From: Caenorhabditis elegans | Lineage: Eukaryota; Nematoda; Chromadorea; Rhabditida; Rhabditidae | DNA: 64,000 nt | Reading direction: 5' to 3' | Assembly (NCBI RefSeq): GCF_000002985.6 | Contig: NC_003281.10 | Coordinates: forward strand, 8,246,001-8,310,000 | Position numbers and translations under genes: made by a program | Shown here: positions 33,108 to 48,100 of the stretch, piece by piece | How positions within the stretch are numbered: the first letter of the stretch is position 1 | Layout: each line of letters begins with the position of its first letter | Notes under the pieces: generated by a model | Database searches by the model: none | What the model was told of the DNA's origin: nothing | Seen by the model: only the letters and a program-made list of their open reading frames with translations

Positions 33108-36100
33108 ATGGACAGTTGCGAAGAGGAATGCGATCTGGAAGTTGACAGTGACGAAGAAGATCAACTTTTTGGTGAAAAGTGGTGAGTTCTTATTGTGGTA
33201 ACCAAAGAAATGTCAGTGGTCCGTAAACACTTGACTCCCAAATGGTTTCTCGTAATTACCTTATGCACACTTTTCAAGTGTTTGCCGTTTGATCTTAGCC
33301 AATTTGAAACGTTTAGATGTTAAATGGAAAATGGGTAAAGTTTTTTATTTTATAGAAAAAAGGTTTGGAAAAAAATCGAGTCACTGAATAGTTTGAAGAA
33401 CGGAAAAATAAAACTTTCCAAAAATCATAAAACATTTAGTGTTTCGAAAATTATAGTGTTTTTTTTGTTGGTATGTTTTGACAAAAGCTAAACCATCTTT
33501 ATTGTAGTTTTGTAAAATGTTCACAAAGATGCGTTTTTTTTTCAAATTTGGCAGGCTATCTTTACATTCACATTTGGATAATTCAAATTTTTCTTATCGC
33601 TAACAAATTTTCCTATTTTTCCAATTATTCGTTTTTATAAAGCTTTGGTAGTATGTTGTGTCTATCTTTAGTGGTCATCAGTTGACCGGACCTTCACCCT
33701 CATCGAGCAAAAGATTGCTATCTCAACTTGCGTTTTTGTCTGTGACTCACAATTTCCTATAATCTCTAAGCTGGCATGTTCGTACGTCCTTTACGCCTAT
33801 CTCGTGCATTCAGATAACTTGATTATATGTTCTATTTGTTGGTTTATTGGCGATGCTTCTGAATTGATTACTTTTTCTTGTCGTGTTTCGTAACACTAGT
33901 ATTAGCAGTAGCTTCAGCCTAATTTCCAGTTAGGCCTTTTTTCCAATGACCTCATTTCCCGTATTCTATACACTTGATTAGTTTTCTTTGGTTACGGTCA
34001 TTTATCATTCGCAGATGATTTAGTGACAATCCGGCAAAAGAAATAGAACGGAAGGCCATCCAGATGTGATTTTCTATGATCTTTTCTTGTTGGCTGTACG
34101 GTTTTCCTTGAAACCTACTGGATTTTCGTTCAGAATTTTTTGTTGGTTTTCCAAAAATATGACTTATAGCTTAGATCGGAATGTAACAAAACTTTTGAAT
34201 GTGTGTTGAAGTGTTCAGAACTTTTTATTTCATGTAATTTCTCCAAAGAAACCGCAGCCTTTTTAAAAAATTATCTAAATTATTTGGTAGGATACTAGAT
34301 TACTCAGCCTTACTCAGCCCTAGGAAAAATAATGTCTCCACAACGCAACTCTACTTCCCAAACGACAGACAAAACTCTTTTTTGTGCAATTTTTTCAAGA
34401 TGTTCTAAAGTTATGAAGCAAAGTTAAGTTACGAATCAATATTATTCAGAAATGTTCCATTTGTGCTCTTTTTCATTTGTTGCAAAGCTCTGAACATACC
34501 AGAGCATTGATGAATAAATCATTCGCACTCTTCCTCGTCTCTTTCTGTTCATTTCAATCTGTGCGCGAGCATGTTTCATGGAACATGTGTATGAATTCAA
34601 AAGAGACACAGAGAAAAGGAACGACATTCTGAAACAATGGGTTGTCCGTTCTCTTGTCCATTCTTGTTTCTGTGTTGCACTCTATTTCTCTTTTCTTTCA
34701 CTTTTCTGACTTTTATTGCTGCTCTTGGCCATGAAAGTGAAATTCTCTGAATTTTTAAAGATAGTTGCAAGTGTGGTCTAATTAAGTTTGAAAGTCGGGG
34801 AGGTCTAGGAAAAGGTAACCAAGATACTAAGTAAGTTGGAAGAAAAACGGAGAAAATTGGTGAATTTTTTTCAAGAATGACAAGAAAGAAAGAGCTACAT
34901 AACTTCAAGTCCGCGAAACGATTATTTTTCAATAACCATTAGTAAAATTTCGCAATGGCGTCTAAAAGTTATGAAAGTTTGCCAAAATTGATATCATTTC
35001 TCCTGAATCTCTAAATAGATTTTTTAAAAATAATTTTGTACTGTGAAAAATAGAAAAAATAGAAAAAACAACAAAAATATACAAGTCATAGATTAAACAT
35101 TAACCAGAAAATCATCTATCAAAAAGTTGAAAAAACTTTATATAGCTCACATGGATTTTCAATAACGTTTTCAAGCCCTCTCTACAAAAAACTATCAAAA
35201 AATTTCTAATTAACACCATCCAAACCCCAATTTGTTTATGAACTAACTAAAATCCTCGAAAATCCGGCAAATCCTCGTGGCTAGCCAGGTGTTCATCGGT
35301 CCGTGTTGTTGCCATGTGTGTTCCATTTCTGATGTTCATTCATCGTTTTTACCGGAGCGTGTCCTTTCCGTCAGTTTCGAATTGCTTCAAACCTTTCAGT
35401 TTTGAATCACCAGAAGAGAACAGCCTTGTCATGGTAGAGTATGTTCACTTTCTTGACCCCTTTGACTCTCTCTTTGTCCATCAAAATGCTGTCGTTCACT
35501 CTTTGTTTGGGAGCAATTCATCAAAAATGTTGGCAGATTGTTCCCTGTTCCTCTTTCTTTTCTTATGAAGTGCCATCTACTTTTCAATTCTAGAAACTTG
35601 AAATATTCTTTCAATTTTAAATGTGAATTCAAAATAGAGAAGTTGATTCAGAAAAGCCCTTTTTTCAATTTTTAAAAAACTTACATTCAATGTTTTGGTA
35701 ATTTACGAAATGTTCCAAAAATATGGGCATTCTAAGTAATTTCGAGCATTGGTTCGTCCTCAGAATGTTGAAATAGAGCAATATATGCAAATAAAAAAAA
35801 AGGCAATTAAAGTATAAAAACTCATAGAAACAAAAATCTGCCACACTTGAAATTATGATAGGTGCAAACTAAGTTTTCACAACACAATTTGAATTAAAAA
35901 TTCAGACAAGTTTTTTGAAAAGATTTACTATGATATTTGAGTTTTTCCCATTTGGAGAGGTTTCTAACAAAATTACTTTCTAAGAGAAACACAACAAATT
36001 TCTAAATTCCATTGATGTGTTCCATTTTTCAAATTGATCCACTTAAAGAATGCATTCTCGTTTATGTAAACATGAAAGCATTCCCAATAAATTCCATTCA

Positions 36101-39100
36101 TTTTACAGCATTTCCCTGCTCTCAAGTCTTCTACCACTTTCCTCGTCCACACTTTTGAGCAACGCTATTAATTTGGAACTCGACGAAGTTGAACGGCCTC
36201 CTCCGTTGTTGAACGTGCTCGAAGAGCAACAGTTTCCGAAGGTTTGTGCTAATATTGAAGAGGAGAACGAGTTAGAAGCCGATACAGAAGAGGATATTGC
36301 TGAGACGGCAGATGACGAAGAATCTAAAGATCCTGTAGAAAAAACTGAAAATTTCGAGGTGAGTAGATTTGAACTTTTGAAGCTGGAGAGCAAACTTACT
36401 CTCACTTTTTCTAAAACCGCATAGTTCATCTCATAGAATATCAATATTAAAAGCCTTTTATTGAATGTTGTTTAAACACTGCTAACTTCAGAAGTAACAA
36501 ACTTTTATAAAAATTGTTGATGTGCATTTTTTGAAATTAAAACTAAAATTTCAATTGGTCGTAGAATATTTTTCCATTCAAACCGGTTTTTAATATTTTA
36601 ATTTGACTTTTTTTCTAAAAAATTCTCGGATTCTCAAAAATCTGATTTCCATTTTCCAATCTTTTGTGTAAATTTTTGTCACCTCTTATGCCATTTTCGT
36701 TGAAAAGTTGAAAAGCCATGAAGATGAAACCAGTTTCATTTTTCTGCCACTGATCTGAACTAACAGCAGGAAACATATCTATTGGTTGTTGTACATATTG
36801 TGTTTTATACAATGTGTATATACATTTCTATCTCTCACTTTTTACCACACATAGTACTTCGGACAGAAGTGAGAGAGCGACAGAGGGACAACTACCTTCT
36901 TTTCACATATCATTTACATAATAATTCAATTTTCCCTTCATCGAAGCTACTACTACTTCTCCTCTTTCCCACCACTGATATTCTACCGGCATCTGTTCAT
37001 TTTCCCTCCTCCCTGTAATTTTTGTCGGCTTCTCCTTCTTCCTTCCAACCCGCCTTCCGCTTGAATGATTGTTTCTGAAGGGAGGTCCCGACCGATTGGG
37101 AAAAAGAAGGAAACAGGGGCTTCATTGAATATGTAAATGCTCAATTCTTCCGGGATTTCTTTAAAAACTGGTTTTTCTCTCCGCTAAGGTTTTTGTCGTC
37201 GCCTCTTTTTTGTTGCAATTTTGAGTATTCTAGTTGTTTTCTGTCGCTTTTGTTTGGTTTCAAAAAGCTGAGGTTTTTGAGACATTGTTTTTTTACCAGG
37301 AAAACAAACCGCTAATGTTTATATTACCAAAGTTTTGAAGGTATAAGTCGCCTTCAGTAGGCATGAGTTGCCATTCCCATAATGGTCCGATGTTAGTTGA
37401 AGTTTCATTTTGCATAGTTCTTTACTCTTCTGACCTACCGTAACCACCGTTTCATTCTTCTATGTCCTTCAAAAATCCCATAACATTTGTGTTCTAGCAG
37501 TTTCAAAAACAAACCAATTCTCTTCCATCTTGGTTTCTTTCACTTCTTCCAGTTTCATTCGCATTTCCGTTCCCGTCATCATCGTTCCGACCTTCATTTA
37601 TTCTCCCCGCTTTCCTCATCTTTTTTCTTAATTTATTCTTTCTCTATCATAGATTCATTTTCCAAATGAATGTCTATCCTCCTCCCCTGCAGTTTTTCAA
37701 TTTGTCGTGCACCTGTTGTGTTGCGTAACAGGAACTGTCTCTATGTGTGACATAGAGAACATCTGCTTGAACACTTCATCATTTCTATCCAGAAGATCCA
37801 AATTTCCCCATCAGTCTTGATAGAAACTGATTCCTATTTCCTGAATGTTAATTTTAGAATTCAAATCTGATTTTTGACGCCGCTCAACTCTTGTTACAAA
37901 TAACAACTTATGAGCATGAATCCCATACAAATAAAATCTCTAATAAAGTCCCAATAACTCTCACTTTTCACCCATTATCAGAATGAATGCCGGTGCATCA
38001 CAAAAGAAGTACAATATGCAAAAAATGGTTTATTGAGGGCGGAAAGTGCCTGAGCGCGCGCTCTTTTATGACCCCAAACCATCCGTTTTTGAACATTTTC
38101 TATCATTTTTGTTCGCTTTTCCGCCCCGGTGCGCTCAAGAAATATCGATTTGCAAGGGTTTTATCTTGTGAATGAGCTACATGGAAATCTCATTAAAAAA
38201 TCTTTATGAAATTATTCAATCTCGAGTTCCCTAGGAAACTAATCAGATAAGAATCAGGAGCAAACGCTGTACAAAAGTTCTTAACTATTTCTCTAAATGT
38301 ATTTTTTGCAAAAAAAAGTACAAGTAGCACCTGCCATGCACTTTTTTGGCTGACCTATTTATTTTTTCGATCTGGGTCTAAGTAGGCGGAGCTTGTTTTC
38401 AACTATCAACACCTGACAGATTTAGTTATTCTTCTTTTACCATATGAACCTCGTGCCTCGAACATCATCCTATTACGTTTCTGTTTAAACAGTACATTTG
38501 ACTTTTTCAGTGTTCTCCTGAATTTAAAACTACTAGTTGGAGAACTGTAGCTTTTTCCACCCAAATTAGCCACTGCGACGATGCACACAACCGTACAAAA
38601 AACATAAGGCGAGATGTGGAGAACAAGGAAAAATAAACAAAAAACAAAACACCTTGTTCGTCTCGTTCTTTTTCGTCCGTCTTCAAAATAAAATGTACAA
38701 AATTTGGTGACAACCACTGTACAATTCTGATCAAAATTTGGATTGTTTTCTGTAAAATAAAAGAGAAAATGTTATTTTTTGTATAGATGGGGTTTTGAGA
38801 CTAAATTTTTGAAAAACCTGGTTTACAGAAGAATCCTCCTAAAAATTCAAGATTCTCCCTCAAAAAATCAAAAACCAAACTATAAAACAACTGGTACCAT
38901 TTGTCCATTTCTTTTGCTCTTTCCTTCTATTATCCTAAATGTTTAGCTCCTAATTGTTCACCAATCTGTTCGTCTCTTCCTCTCATACTAATTACCTCCA
39001 AAGAGTTGGAGATGCATACATAGTATATATAATAAGCTTATGAGGATACGCAGACACCAAAATTTTGTATACAATTCTTGGTCACATCCTCTTCTCGTGG

Positions 39101-42100
39101 GAAGCACACCTTTCAAAATTTCTCGATTTTTATGATATCTTTTTGTTCAATAGTTTGAAACACTGTTTTACAATTAACTACTGGGGCCTAAAAGGAAAAG
39201 TCAATAATAATTATTGAAGTACTACAAGAACCAAGATATGGGAGGGCTTATTATGGAATTTTTCTTGAGTGAACCCGCGTCTTTTTTTAAAATTAAAATT
39301 TAACCTTCTTGGCATTTTTAATTATTTAAACATATTCCACATTATTTTCTATCAAATAAAATAAAATTAAAATTAGCCTAAATCTATCAACAACATGTGT
39401 GTCCCACATCTTGATTTTTCATTTTTTGCCTGAAATGTTCTTGTACTTACATAGGTTTTTAAAATTTTCAAAAGCCTCTCCGAAAAATATTGAAAAATTA
39501 AGGCTGAAATTATAATTTTTGTTGATTTCAAAAAGTTTTTTACAAATTTTGCTTTCAGTGTAGAATTTTCAAAAAATTTAAACTTACAAAATCGAGTTGA
39601 CTGCCTGCAGTTCTGAAACCTTTTTAAATATTTTACTATCATTATCGCTCTATAAATAAATTTATAATGCATCTCCTCCTCCTGACCGATTGATATTTCA
39701 CGGTTTGTCGAGCTTTTTCAATATGATTCAACTTCCTCCCTCTCTTTCCTATTTCACCACTATAACCCATTCTCTCACCATCGGTCATATGGTTATTCAT
39801 ACGTACACAATTGTATGTTCAGCACCCAGCACTGCGTATCTAACTATTATGACCTTGTCTGCCTAAAAGGTTAGAGACACCCCCAGTACAATACTTTTTG
39901 AATGGATATGCTTCGCTTCCGGTCCTATCACTCATATTTTTTATGATGGGAAAGTTGTATTCATTGAATTAATTCTGGGTCTATTTTGGCTGTTTACTCA
40001 AATTTCCCTCTGATGCTGGATGCACTGATGCAAGCTACAGTCAGAATTCTGAAGAATTTGAAAAATTATTTGAAAAGTTCAAAGTGTCTTAGAGTCTCAA
40101 GTAATTTGAAGTGCATCCGTCAATTTCCTGAATGTGTGGTCAAAAGAAGAAGAGCATGAGCACAAAGACATTCCTCTCCTCTTCTATTCGTTTTTCTTTC
40201 TCTTTGTCTTCTTTCAATCCAAGCTTCATCATCACCCTCTTGGAATTTCTCATATTTTCTCTATCATGTGCACCAATCATTTGTTCTAACTTCGTTGTTG
40301 CATTTTTCGTAAAACATGCGCACGCCATCCCCATTTTCGCCTTCCCACCCAAAAATTTGTTTTCATCAATTTTTAAACACCCTCCTCTGTGTCCCATTTT
40401 CTTTTTGTTTTCTTTTTTCTTCTTGGGTGGGCACTAAACGTATATAGTCATTTACACATTTGTATGGGCTTTTTCCTTTTGTGAATTACCTTGTTTTGTT
40501 TAGAAAAAACGAAAGTACTGTACCCAGATATTTCAAATTTCCAACTCGAGATTCCTATACAACATTTAGATTCCTATACAACAATCAAAACTATTCATAC
40601 TACCCATTTATATTTGAGAGCCAAATTTTAAATTTCATTAAAAGACCCAGGAAAACAAACCATTTAATTTTTTTAAAAATTATCAAAGGTTCCAAAAATC
40701 GCTGTCTTACGTTAGTTTTTTAATATTCGTTTAGTATTTTTTTTCCATCTTACAATAACAGGGAAAATTCAACATATGGCTGCAACTACGATTTTTAAAA
40801 TGTGATTCTGCTTCATTTTCCCACCTGAAAAATAACTAAACACATGGAATTTTTGATCCAGCTCATCTAATTTTCATTTCCCATCCACTTCCCAAGTCAG
40901 TTGGTGATAAAAACAAAAGTTTGTGTATACACAAACCGAGAGAACCGAAATTAAGTGTTACAGCCAGCCAGTCGTCTGTGAGATTCAATGGGGATAAGTA
41001 AGTGACACGATGAGTAGTCGTTTGAATGTAAAACGAACAGTTGTGATCCACCAGTTGGTTCATTCTTTATGACATTTTGATATTGGGGCTCTTGGGGGAT
41101 CGTTAGATCATAATTTGATGAAAGGGCATACTGCCTGGTACCATCTTTTGAGATTTTTTTAAATCTTTAATTAGTTTAAAACGAAAAAAGTTCAGTGTCC
41201 GGCACCGTTTTTTAAAGAATATTTTCAGAATCGAGTACAAGTTACATTGAAATGCACTTCAAATAAATGCCACTAGAGATCAAGCAGCTTCAGTTTTAGT
41301 TGTTTTTGTCAAGTTAAAATCTGAAGAAACTAGGCTTCAATCCCAATGAGGACAGACCATATGTTAACTGCTAACTCATCGCCTGTTGCTTTGAGCTTTT
41401 GCTCCTGATCTAGATCTAGATCTTGAGTTAGATCTCAAAGCAGGATTAGAATTTAGGATCTCATGTTAAATTTAGTGAGTGTTCCAGTTGAGATAAGAAT
41501 GGGATGAAGTGTAAACCACCACCAATAATTCTTTCATTGGCACGGCGCCAGGAAGTGTTCGTTTTCTGTTTCGTCGTCTTCTCTCTCTTTCCATCAATCT
41601 CCGTCATGACTGGAGCACACACCACGATTCATCTGAGGCGATTGCGGGCGCCGATGAAACATCTTCCATCTTTTTTCTTCAGCTGCCGCCCTGCTCCTTC
41701 TTTTTCATTCGACATCGCCACCCTCTCTGATGCTTCTCCCCGTTAACCAAAACCCATTTGATATAGTGTGTAAGAGATGGGCACGCAGAGCACACAACAC
41801 ATACGCGGACCCAAAATGTTTCCGTTTCGCAGAGAGAAACGAAGAAGCGGGAAGATTGGCCGTTGGAATTCAACGAGACCTCTCTCTACCCAACTGGGTC
41901 GTTTTTTGTGTCCCTCTTGACCACATGTCTCACAAGAGCCCCCAAGAAAAAATATGAAGAAAGATTTTTTGCATCTGCACTTCCACCACAACACATTGTT
42001 GACCGCTTCACTCGTTTTGACACCAGTTTTTCAAATTTAAAGTTTCAAAAATTTCGGATTTTTTTCTCGGTTTTCCGCTTCATTTAACTTTTCCTCTCAA

Positions 42101-45100
42101 CTTTGGTTGGATCTCAGATTAGTTTCGGTTTACACATCTAAAGTATTTGTCTGGAAAAATGTTTATCAAGTTTTGGAATTAATTTTCGAGCATTTTCTGA
42201 TACAATTGAAAATCTGCAGCTCTTTTACGGGCTCGGGAGAATTTTTGTTTTCCGCAAAAGAATGAGCGTTTTTCTGATGTACAGTTCTAAATTAGTTTTT
42301 TTAAAACTATCAGCTTTCAAATATCTCTTTCTCCGATTGCCAATATTAATAAAAATGTATTTTCCATAGCCTCATGTGAAAATTGTCGCAATTTTCTAGT
42401 TTCTGAGCTTCACAAATTGTCACGCTCGCAAGTTTTCACTTGATATTTTGCTAAAATATTCGCGGTTTTTTGTTGCAAATTCACATATTTCAAAGGTGTG
42501 TCTTGACCACTCGAATACCTCGGAAATCCGCGAAAACTCTGCGGTAAGCGCAAAGAGCTCAAGACCGGAAGCATCTCTCCCGCGCGCTCTTGCGAGAACA
42601 AGAGAGATAAAATGATAAAAGAATTTGCCTGAATCTCTCAATATCTGTGCCAACTCTTTCCTTCCAATTGATTGATCATGTTCTCACTCTCATCATTCAC
42701 ACACATTCTCTAATTCTCTTCACTGATTGGAGGCATGCCAAGAAATCCACGAATTTCTCTCACACTTTCTCATTGAGCTTACGATTACTGTTGGAGGACT
42801 ATTGTCTTCATAGAAAAATGCTTCCGGAGTGTGAGCATGATACCTGAGAGTATGAGACACAAAGTGCACCTTCGTTTTTTTCTTTGAAACTTGATATCTC
42901 ACCAACCAGTGTGTGTACCTCCGTGAGAGGCGCCATTCTTTTGTAAATATGAGTGTCTTAGGTATGCGTGAGAATTTTTTATTTCTGGAAGATATAGTTA
43001 TTGGTTGCAAGTTTTTATGCGTACGAGTAGTATTTTTTGATTATAAACTTGATATACTATTTCCATTCACTATTATATATAAGAGGCACAGTTATGAAAA
43101 AGATACAGTAGCCGCTTCCAATGAGTTGTAATTTAAAATAAAGCTAAATATTTTTCAGTAACTTAGTCTCTAATTTCTGTATGAAATGTCTAGCTACCTA
43201 AAATTTATTCAAAACTCAGCTTTACCGTGTTGGCATAAGCTCGCAAATGTGATAACTCAAACTTTTTTCAATTGTCAACCAAAAAAATAATTTTCTCATT
43301 GCCTTGAAATGGTATCACCCACACACACATTCTGTCGATTGTATGTATTTATGCCATAATCCAATTAACGAAGAGATGATGCGCGATAAGCTGTGGCGGT
43401 TTATGGGCCGCCTCTCGTAATAGGATTGTAGAAGAAGGAGAAGGAGGAAGAGGATCATCATTCATAGAAAATCATGATGATGATGATTTGCCATATGACC
43501 CGTACATTAGCTTGCTTCTCTCTTTTTTTATTTGGACTTTTTGGAGATTGTTTTCTCAACTATTTAATAAATCCGCAACTTCAAGTTTCTGTTTGAAACT
43601 CCAAGGAAAGTATTTTTTCTGGGAAAATCATAGCTTTATCAATTTTTAAATGCAAACTTGTACTTATTCAACATAGTTTTTTTGAGTTTTGAAACGATTA
43701 AAACTTTTATTTCAGTTGCTTTGATAATTCTACATGATACCACAGTTTGGTCCAAAAAGTTTTCTCATAACTCTTCAAGCTCCAAATTTTTGCACACTTC
43801 TTACACTTTCGAATATCTTCGAAGCCAACAATTTCATCCCTTTCCTTAAAAAAACTCATCAGTTGTTTCTAATTTATGATGTCTCAGAAAGGTAATCTCA
43901 AACTAATTAACCTCGAACTAAATCGTGTGATTTATGAGCTGGTAATTGATAGTATCTTCCATCTTATTCATTCATTTCTTTCTTTTGGGTGTGCCCTCAT
44001 CTTATTCCCAAATAGCCCTTTTCATTCGCCCACCTAAAGCCATTCCTTCCCCTTTTTTTCCCATTTCAATCTGATCCGTTTGAATCTGGAAAACAGTATT
44101 TTTAATTTCTGTATTTCTTTTTCAAATATCATGATTATAAATCTCTTCGGTTTAAGCTGCCCTGGTATTTCTTAAATTATTTCCAATTTTTTATAGTTTT
44201 TTTACAAAAACTGTTGCAAAAACGTAAATCCCTCATTTCTATCCAACCTCCAGATGTTCTCTTTGCACTTTACACCAAGCATTTTTTGTTCATAAATTTA
44301 TTATCGAGCTTCATCGTAAAATAAAGTGAGCTTATTCTCTCTCGATTAATTTAATATTCATATGGCTCCGATCCGAGCTCAATTGATGACGAATTGTGAA
44401 ACATTACGAGGTGCGATACCAGGTACCACTTGGTACAACTGGCCTATACATTTTAAACATTTGAATTAGATGGTTTTTTTGTGGAACAAAAAGTTGGTGT
44501 AGTTCAACTTTTTTGGTCAGTTTTTGACAAGCAATCCATCATCATCATCTGCATAGAACTTCAAAAATGGGCGAATGTCAAACCACGGTAAGTTTTGTTA
44601 AAAGAAGAACATGTTTACTTCATTTTGAGGCTAAAAAGTTATACTAGGACTGGGACCTTCATTGTTGGCAGACAGTCATGTCTTCAGGCGTACGTGCCTG
44701 GTTACTGCCTATTTTGTTCTGGCATTTTGCAATGTAAATTTACGCATATTTTACTCACATATGTTTAGCAATTAGGTAGTTTTATATTGAAAAATTAAGA
44801 AACTAAACCTACATCTCTACAGTCAGTCATAAAAAACGTTCTACAATTTTTATGTTCCAATTAAAACAAATATTTTGTTTTTAAAGCTTATGAGTTCAAA
44901 TTTTAAAAAATTTAACTTAATTTAGTTACTTGGCAAGCTTTACACTTTGTTCTCTGTTGAAGTAAACATTGAGCTGATCTGAAACATATATAGATCATAA
45001 AACAATCGTAAAATCCCTATAATTTCTAAACATTTCCATATGGATATTCCATTGCGTGTCTATCATTCCTTTGTGACTCATCTCAACTGCAATACGTCAC

Positions 45101-48100
45101 GGAACACTTCCTATGTTCTTTAGAATCCGCCTCAACGGTTTCTTGTTGAGATTACTCATTCATGGGGTTCCATAGAGCAGCAGGCGGCACCTTGGCTCCA
45201 GCCTCTTACTCATTTTGCTCTTGTTTCTTGGTTGAGGTGAAATGGAAAACAGGCAGGTCTTTTCGTGTGTGCTTTTGGTATCTATGTCTCTTGAATCTTG
45301 GCACTATTCCATTTTCCAAACACAGCACTGTCTCTCACTTTTCCTTAAAAGTGATTGCATTTCAAATGCAAACAAAAAACTTTTGCCTTTCTATTCTTTT
45401 CTCCTTCGTTTCTTTTCTTTTTTCATTCCATTTTGATTTGTGCGTAGGCGTGTGATGATTCCCATCTAAAGAATGTGTATCATCATGTTCCATACCGCCC
45501 GTCATTAAAATCAAATCACCTGTTGATTATGCAAACAAATGTCCCAATTCGTTTGATATTTCTGCGTCTCTTGTGATTTCATGCATGTTCAACAGATCTT
45601 TATCTAATTTGAATATCACGAAATTTTCTATCATCTCAAACCTTTCCTCCCCGCCGCCGATATCTATCTCTCTTAAAAATTTAATATTAACATTATTATC
45701 AACATCATTATCCATTATCACTCTTCAATTTTACACGATGTTCACTTCATTCGCAAATATTCAAATAAACTTATGTTTGTCTCGAACATCGACGTCATTT
45801 TCAGAATTTTATGATTCAACTGGCCTTATCACTTATCACAGAAATATTCTTCCTACTGACACCGACAGGTTATCAGCAATTTTTATCTATTGATTTTGCA
45901 AACAAATTGAGGGTGGAATCAAATTTTAAACGTTTTGGTAACCTTCTAAGTTTTTGGTAAAGTTTATCATGTTAATTCGTGAGTTGATTTTTAATAAGAG
46001 TTGATACTTTTTAGTACAATTTTTATTCATAAGCACGGGTTCGGGTCCTAAGAATTGCTGCGTGCAAATTTTATCAGCTACAGTACCAGCCAAAAAATGT
46101 GAAAACCTATAGGTCTACAGAAACGCTGTGCAATCGGGCACGGTACACAAGTTTTGCTCATAACAGGGCCCTAGGCTCAGAACTTAGACAAAACCCTCAA
46201 TTTTTAGCGAATAGTTGATAATATTAACATTGTAGGAGTGGCTTCTACATTTTAACGTAATTTTGACATGCGTAAATAACAACTACAAATCAAAACCGAG
46301 ACCAAAACAAAATCATTCCACTTTTGTTGGTTTTTCTGTCTTCAATAAATATACACTTATTTTCGTAGCTTCTCCTACTTTTCTTTCGTGTTTTTTCTAT
46401 TTTTTCTGAGCAAAAGAGAGACACGAACATTCACTTAATGAGAAATAAACTGAAGAAAAATATATTGTTTTTGGGACGTTATTCTCTCTTTGTATGTGTC
46501 TATGTAAATGAAATTGTACTAGTATATAGTAATAATAACATTGGGGGGGGGGGGGGGGGGGTCCAAAGAAACGTCGTGTCTATTTCCTAGATTGTTGCCA
46601 ATTTTCCAAATGCTCCACTCTTCTCCTCATTTCAAGTTCTTTCATTTTTCCTAGTGCATGGGTTCACATTTTCCTGTGGAGCTCTTAAAATATTCTAAAA
46701 ATTTCACTTTTGGCACTAATATTCAAATAACAATTTCACTGAATCCAGCAAAATTCAAGAAGCTGTAAGAGTACTTAAGAAAACCTCGTTTCTCCGCCTT
46801 TTTCAAACAAATCAGCATCTTTTCGCCTTTTCACAGCAACACATTTACGCGGGAAAATGTGTCGAAACGAAAACGAAAAGAAACATATTGTTTTTTTCTT
46901 GTCTCTTTCTTCTCCTATCTTGCCGATAGAACGTCAGTCGTCTTTTCTCAGCCGTTCGGTTTCTCGAAAATGTTGTTAGAGGAGTATAGTACTAGTTTAT
47001 TGTACTAGTTCCTCTTTGGAAGGCGTTGAAAATTCATGCGATGACGTCTAGATTTAGTTTGAAAATATTTAAATGTTAGTTCTAGAACAAATCGTTCAAT
47101 TTTACCGGATCAATTTGAATTTGGAAAGTCAACTTTCAGATCAAATGGTGCTAGTAGCTGTCTCGGAATTTGAATTTCGAATTTTGCTTTATTGAATGTT
47201 TTTAAAATTTTTGAAACAGTTTTGGCTTTAAATTGTCTATTAGAATTTAAAAAAACGGCCTTTACGTCTAAAAAATGAAATATCAATTGCAGTAACCCAA
47301 CTCCAATTTCCTCTTTCGAATCCTCAGATTTTTTTTTCAATAGGATCTTATTTCTTATGTTTCAACAATCTAAGGTATCACCGAGAACATGATCGGATCA
47401 AAAATTGTTTGATTGATCACGTTGCGCCGTTCCTCCTCTTATCATTTTCCTTGTCATCCAGTTGTCATTTCCGCGGTCTCCGGAAGAATCCATTTACCAG
47501 AGAAAGAGAGAGAAAGTGAGAGAAACAAATAACGGCTTGCGCAATCCTTCCGTGAATGTTTGAGTTTGGGTGGAAGAGCTTCCGCGCGGAGATGAGCACA
47601 CAAAAGTACTCAACAGCGTACGTAGACAGAGACTGTTTTATGTTTTACACTACTACTCTACCACTCAATTATTACCTTGTTCATAACTAATTCTCAAAGG
47701 TGCCAATTGATGAGACTGTTCAGAAAAACACGATGTTTATGAAAGTGAACATTATATTTTTAGAAAATGATTGCTCCAAACTTTTTAGCATTTAGCTTGT
47801 TCAACAAAAATGTATTGATATTTCAGGGAAATGCTCAATTTTATGAACTTGTTACCAGCAAGCTCTAGTTTTCTTCCAATACGCCTCCTCTCTTTATGTT
47901 CTCCTAGTTGTTCATAACTAATCAAGTACCCATACCATAATACAAATTGTTTAAGGACCCTCTTGACCTGATGTTCATTTGTCTCCACTTTCTCCTCTGA
48001 TTTGTGCTCTTTTATGCAAATTATTATTATTTTCAGCCGTCTGTCACCATGGACACTTACGACTTCCCGGATCCTTATCCGGTGCAGATTCGAGCCAGAC

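Noticed and set aside
41334-41360. GGCTTCAATCCC resembling a tRNA B box
   Set aside because: No matching A box or acceptor stem was found within tRNA length.
41504-41746. 80-codon ORF in mig-10 intron 2 with cysteine-rich segment
   Set aside because: Composition is not protein-like, there are no matching splice partners, and long stop-free runs are expected by chance in 12 kb.
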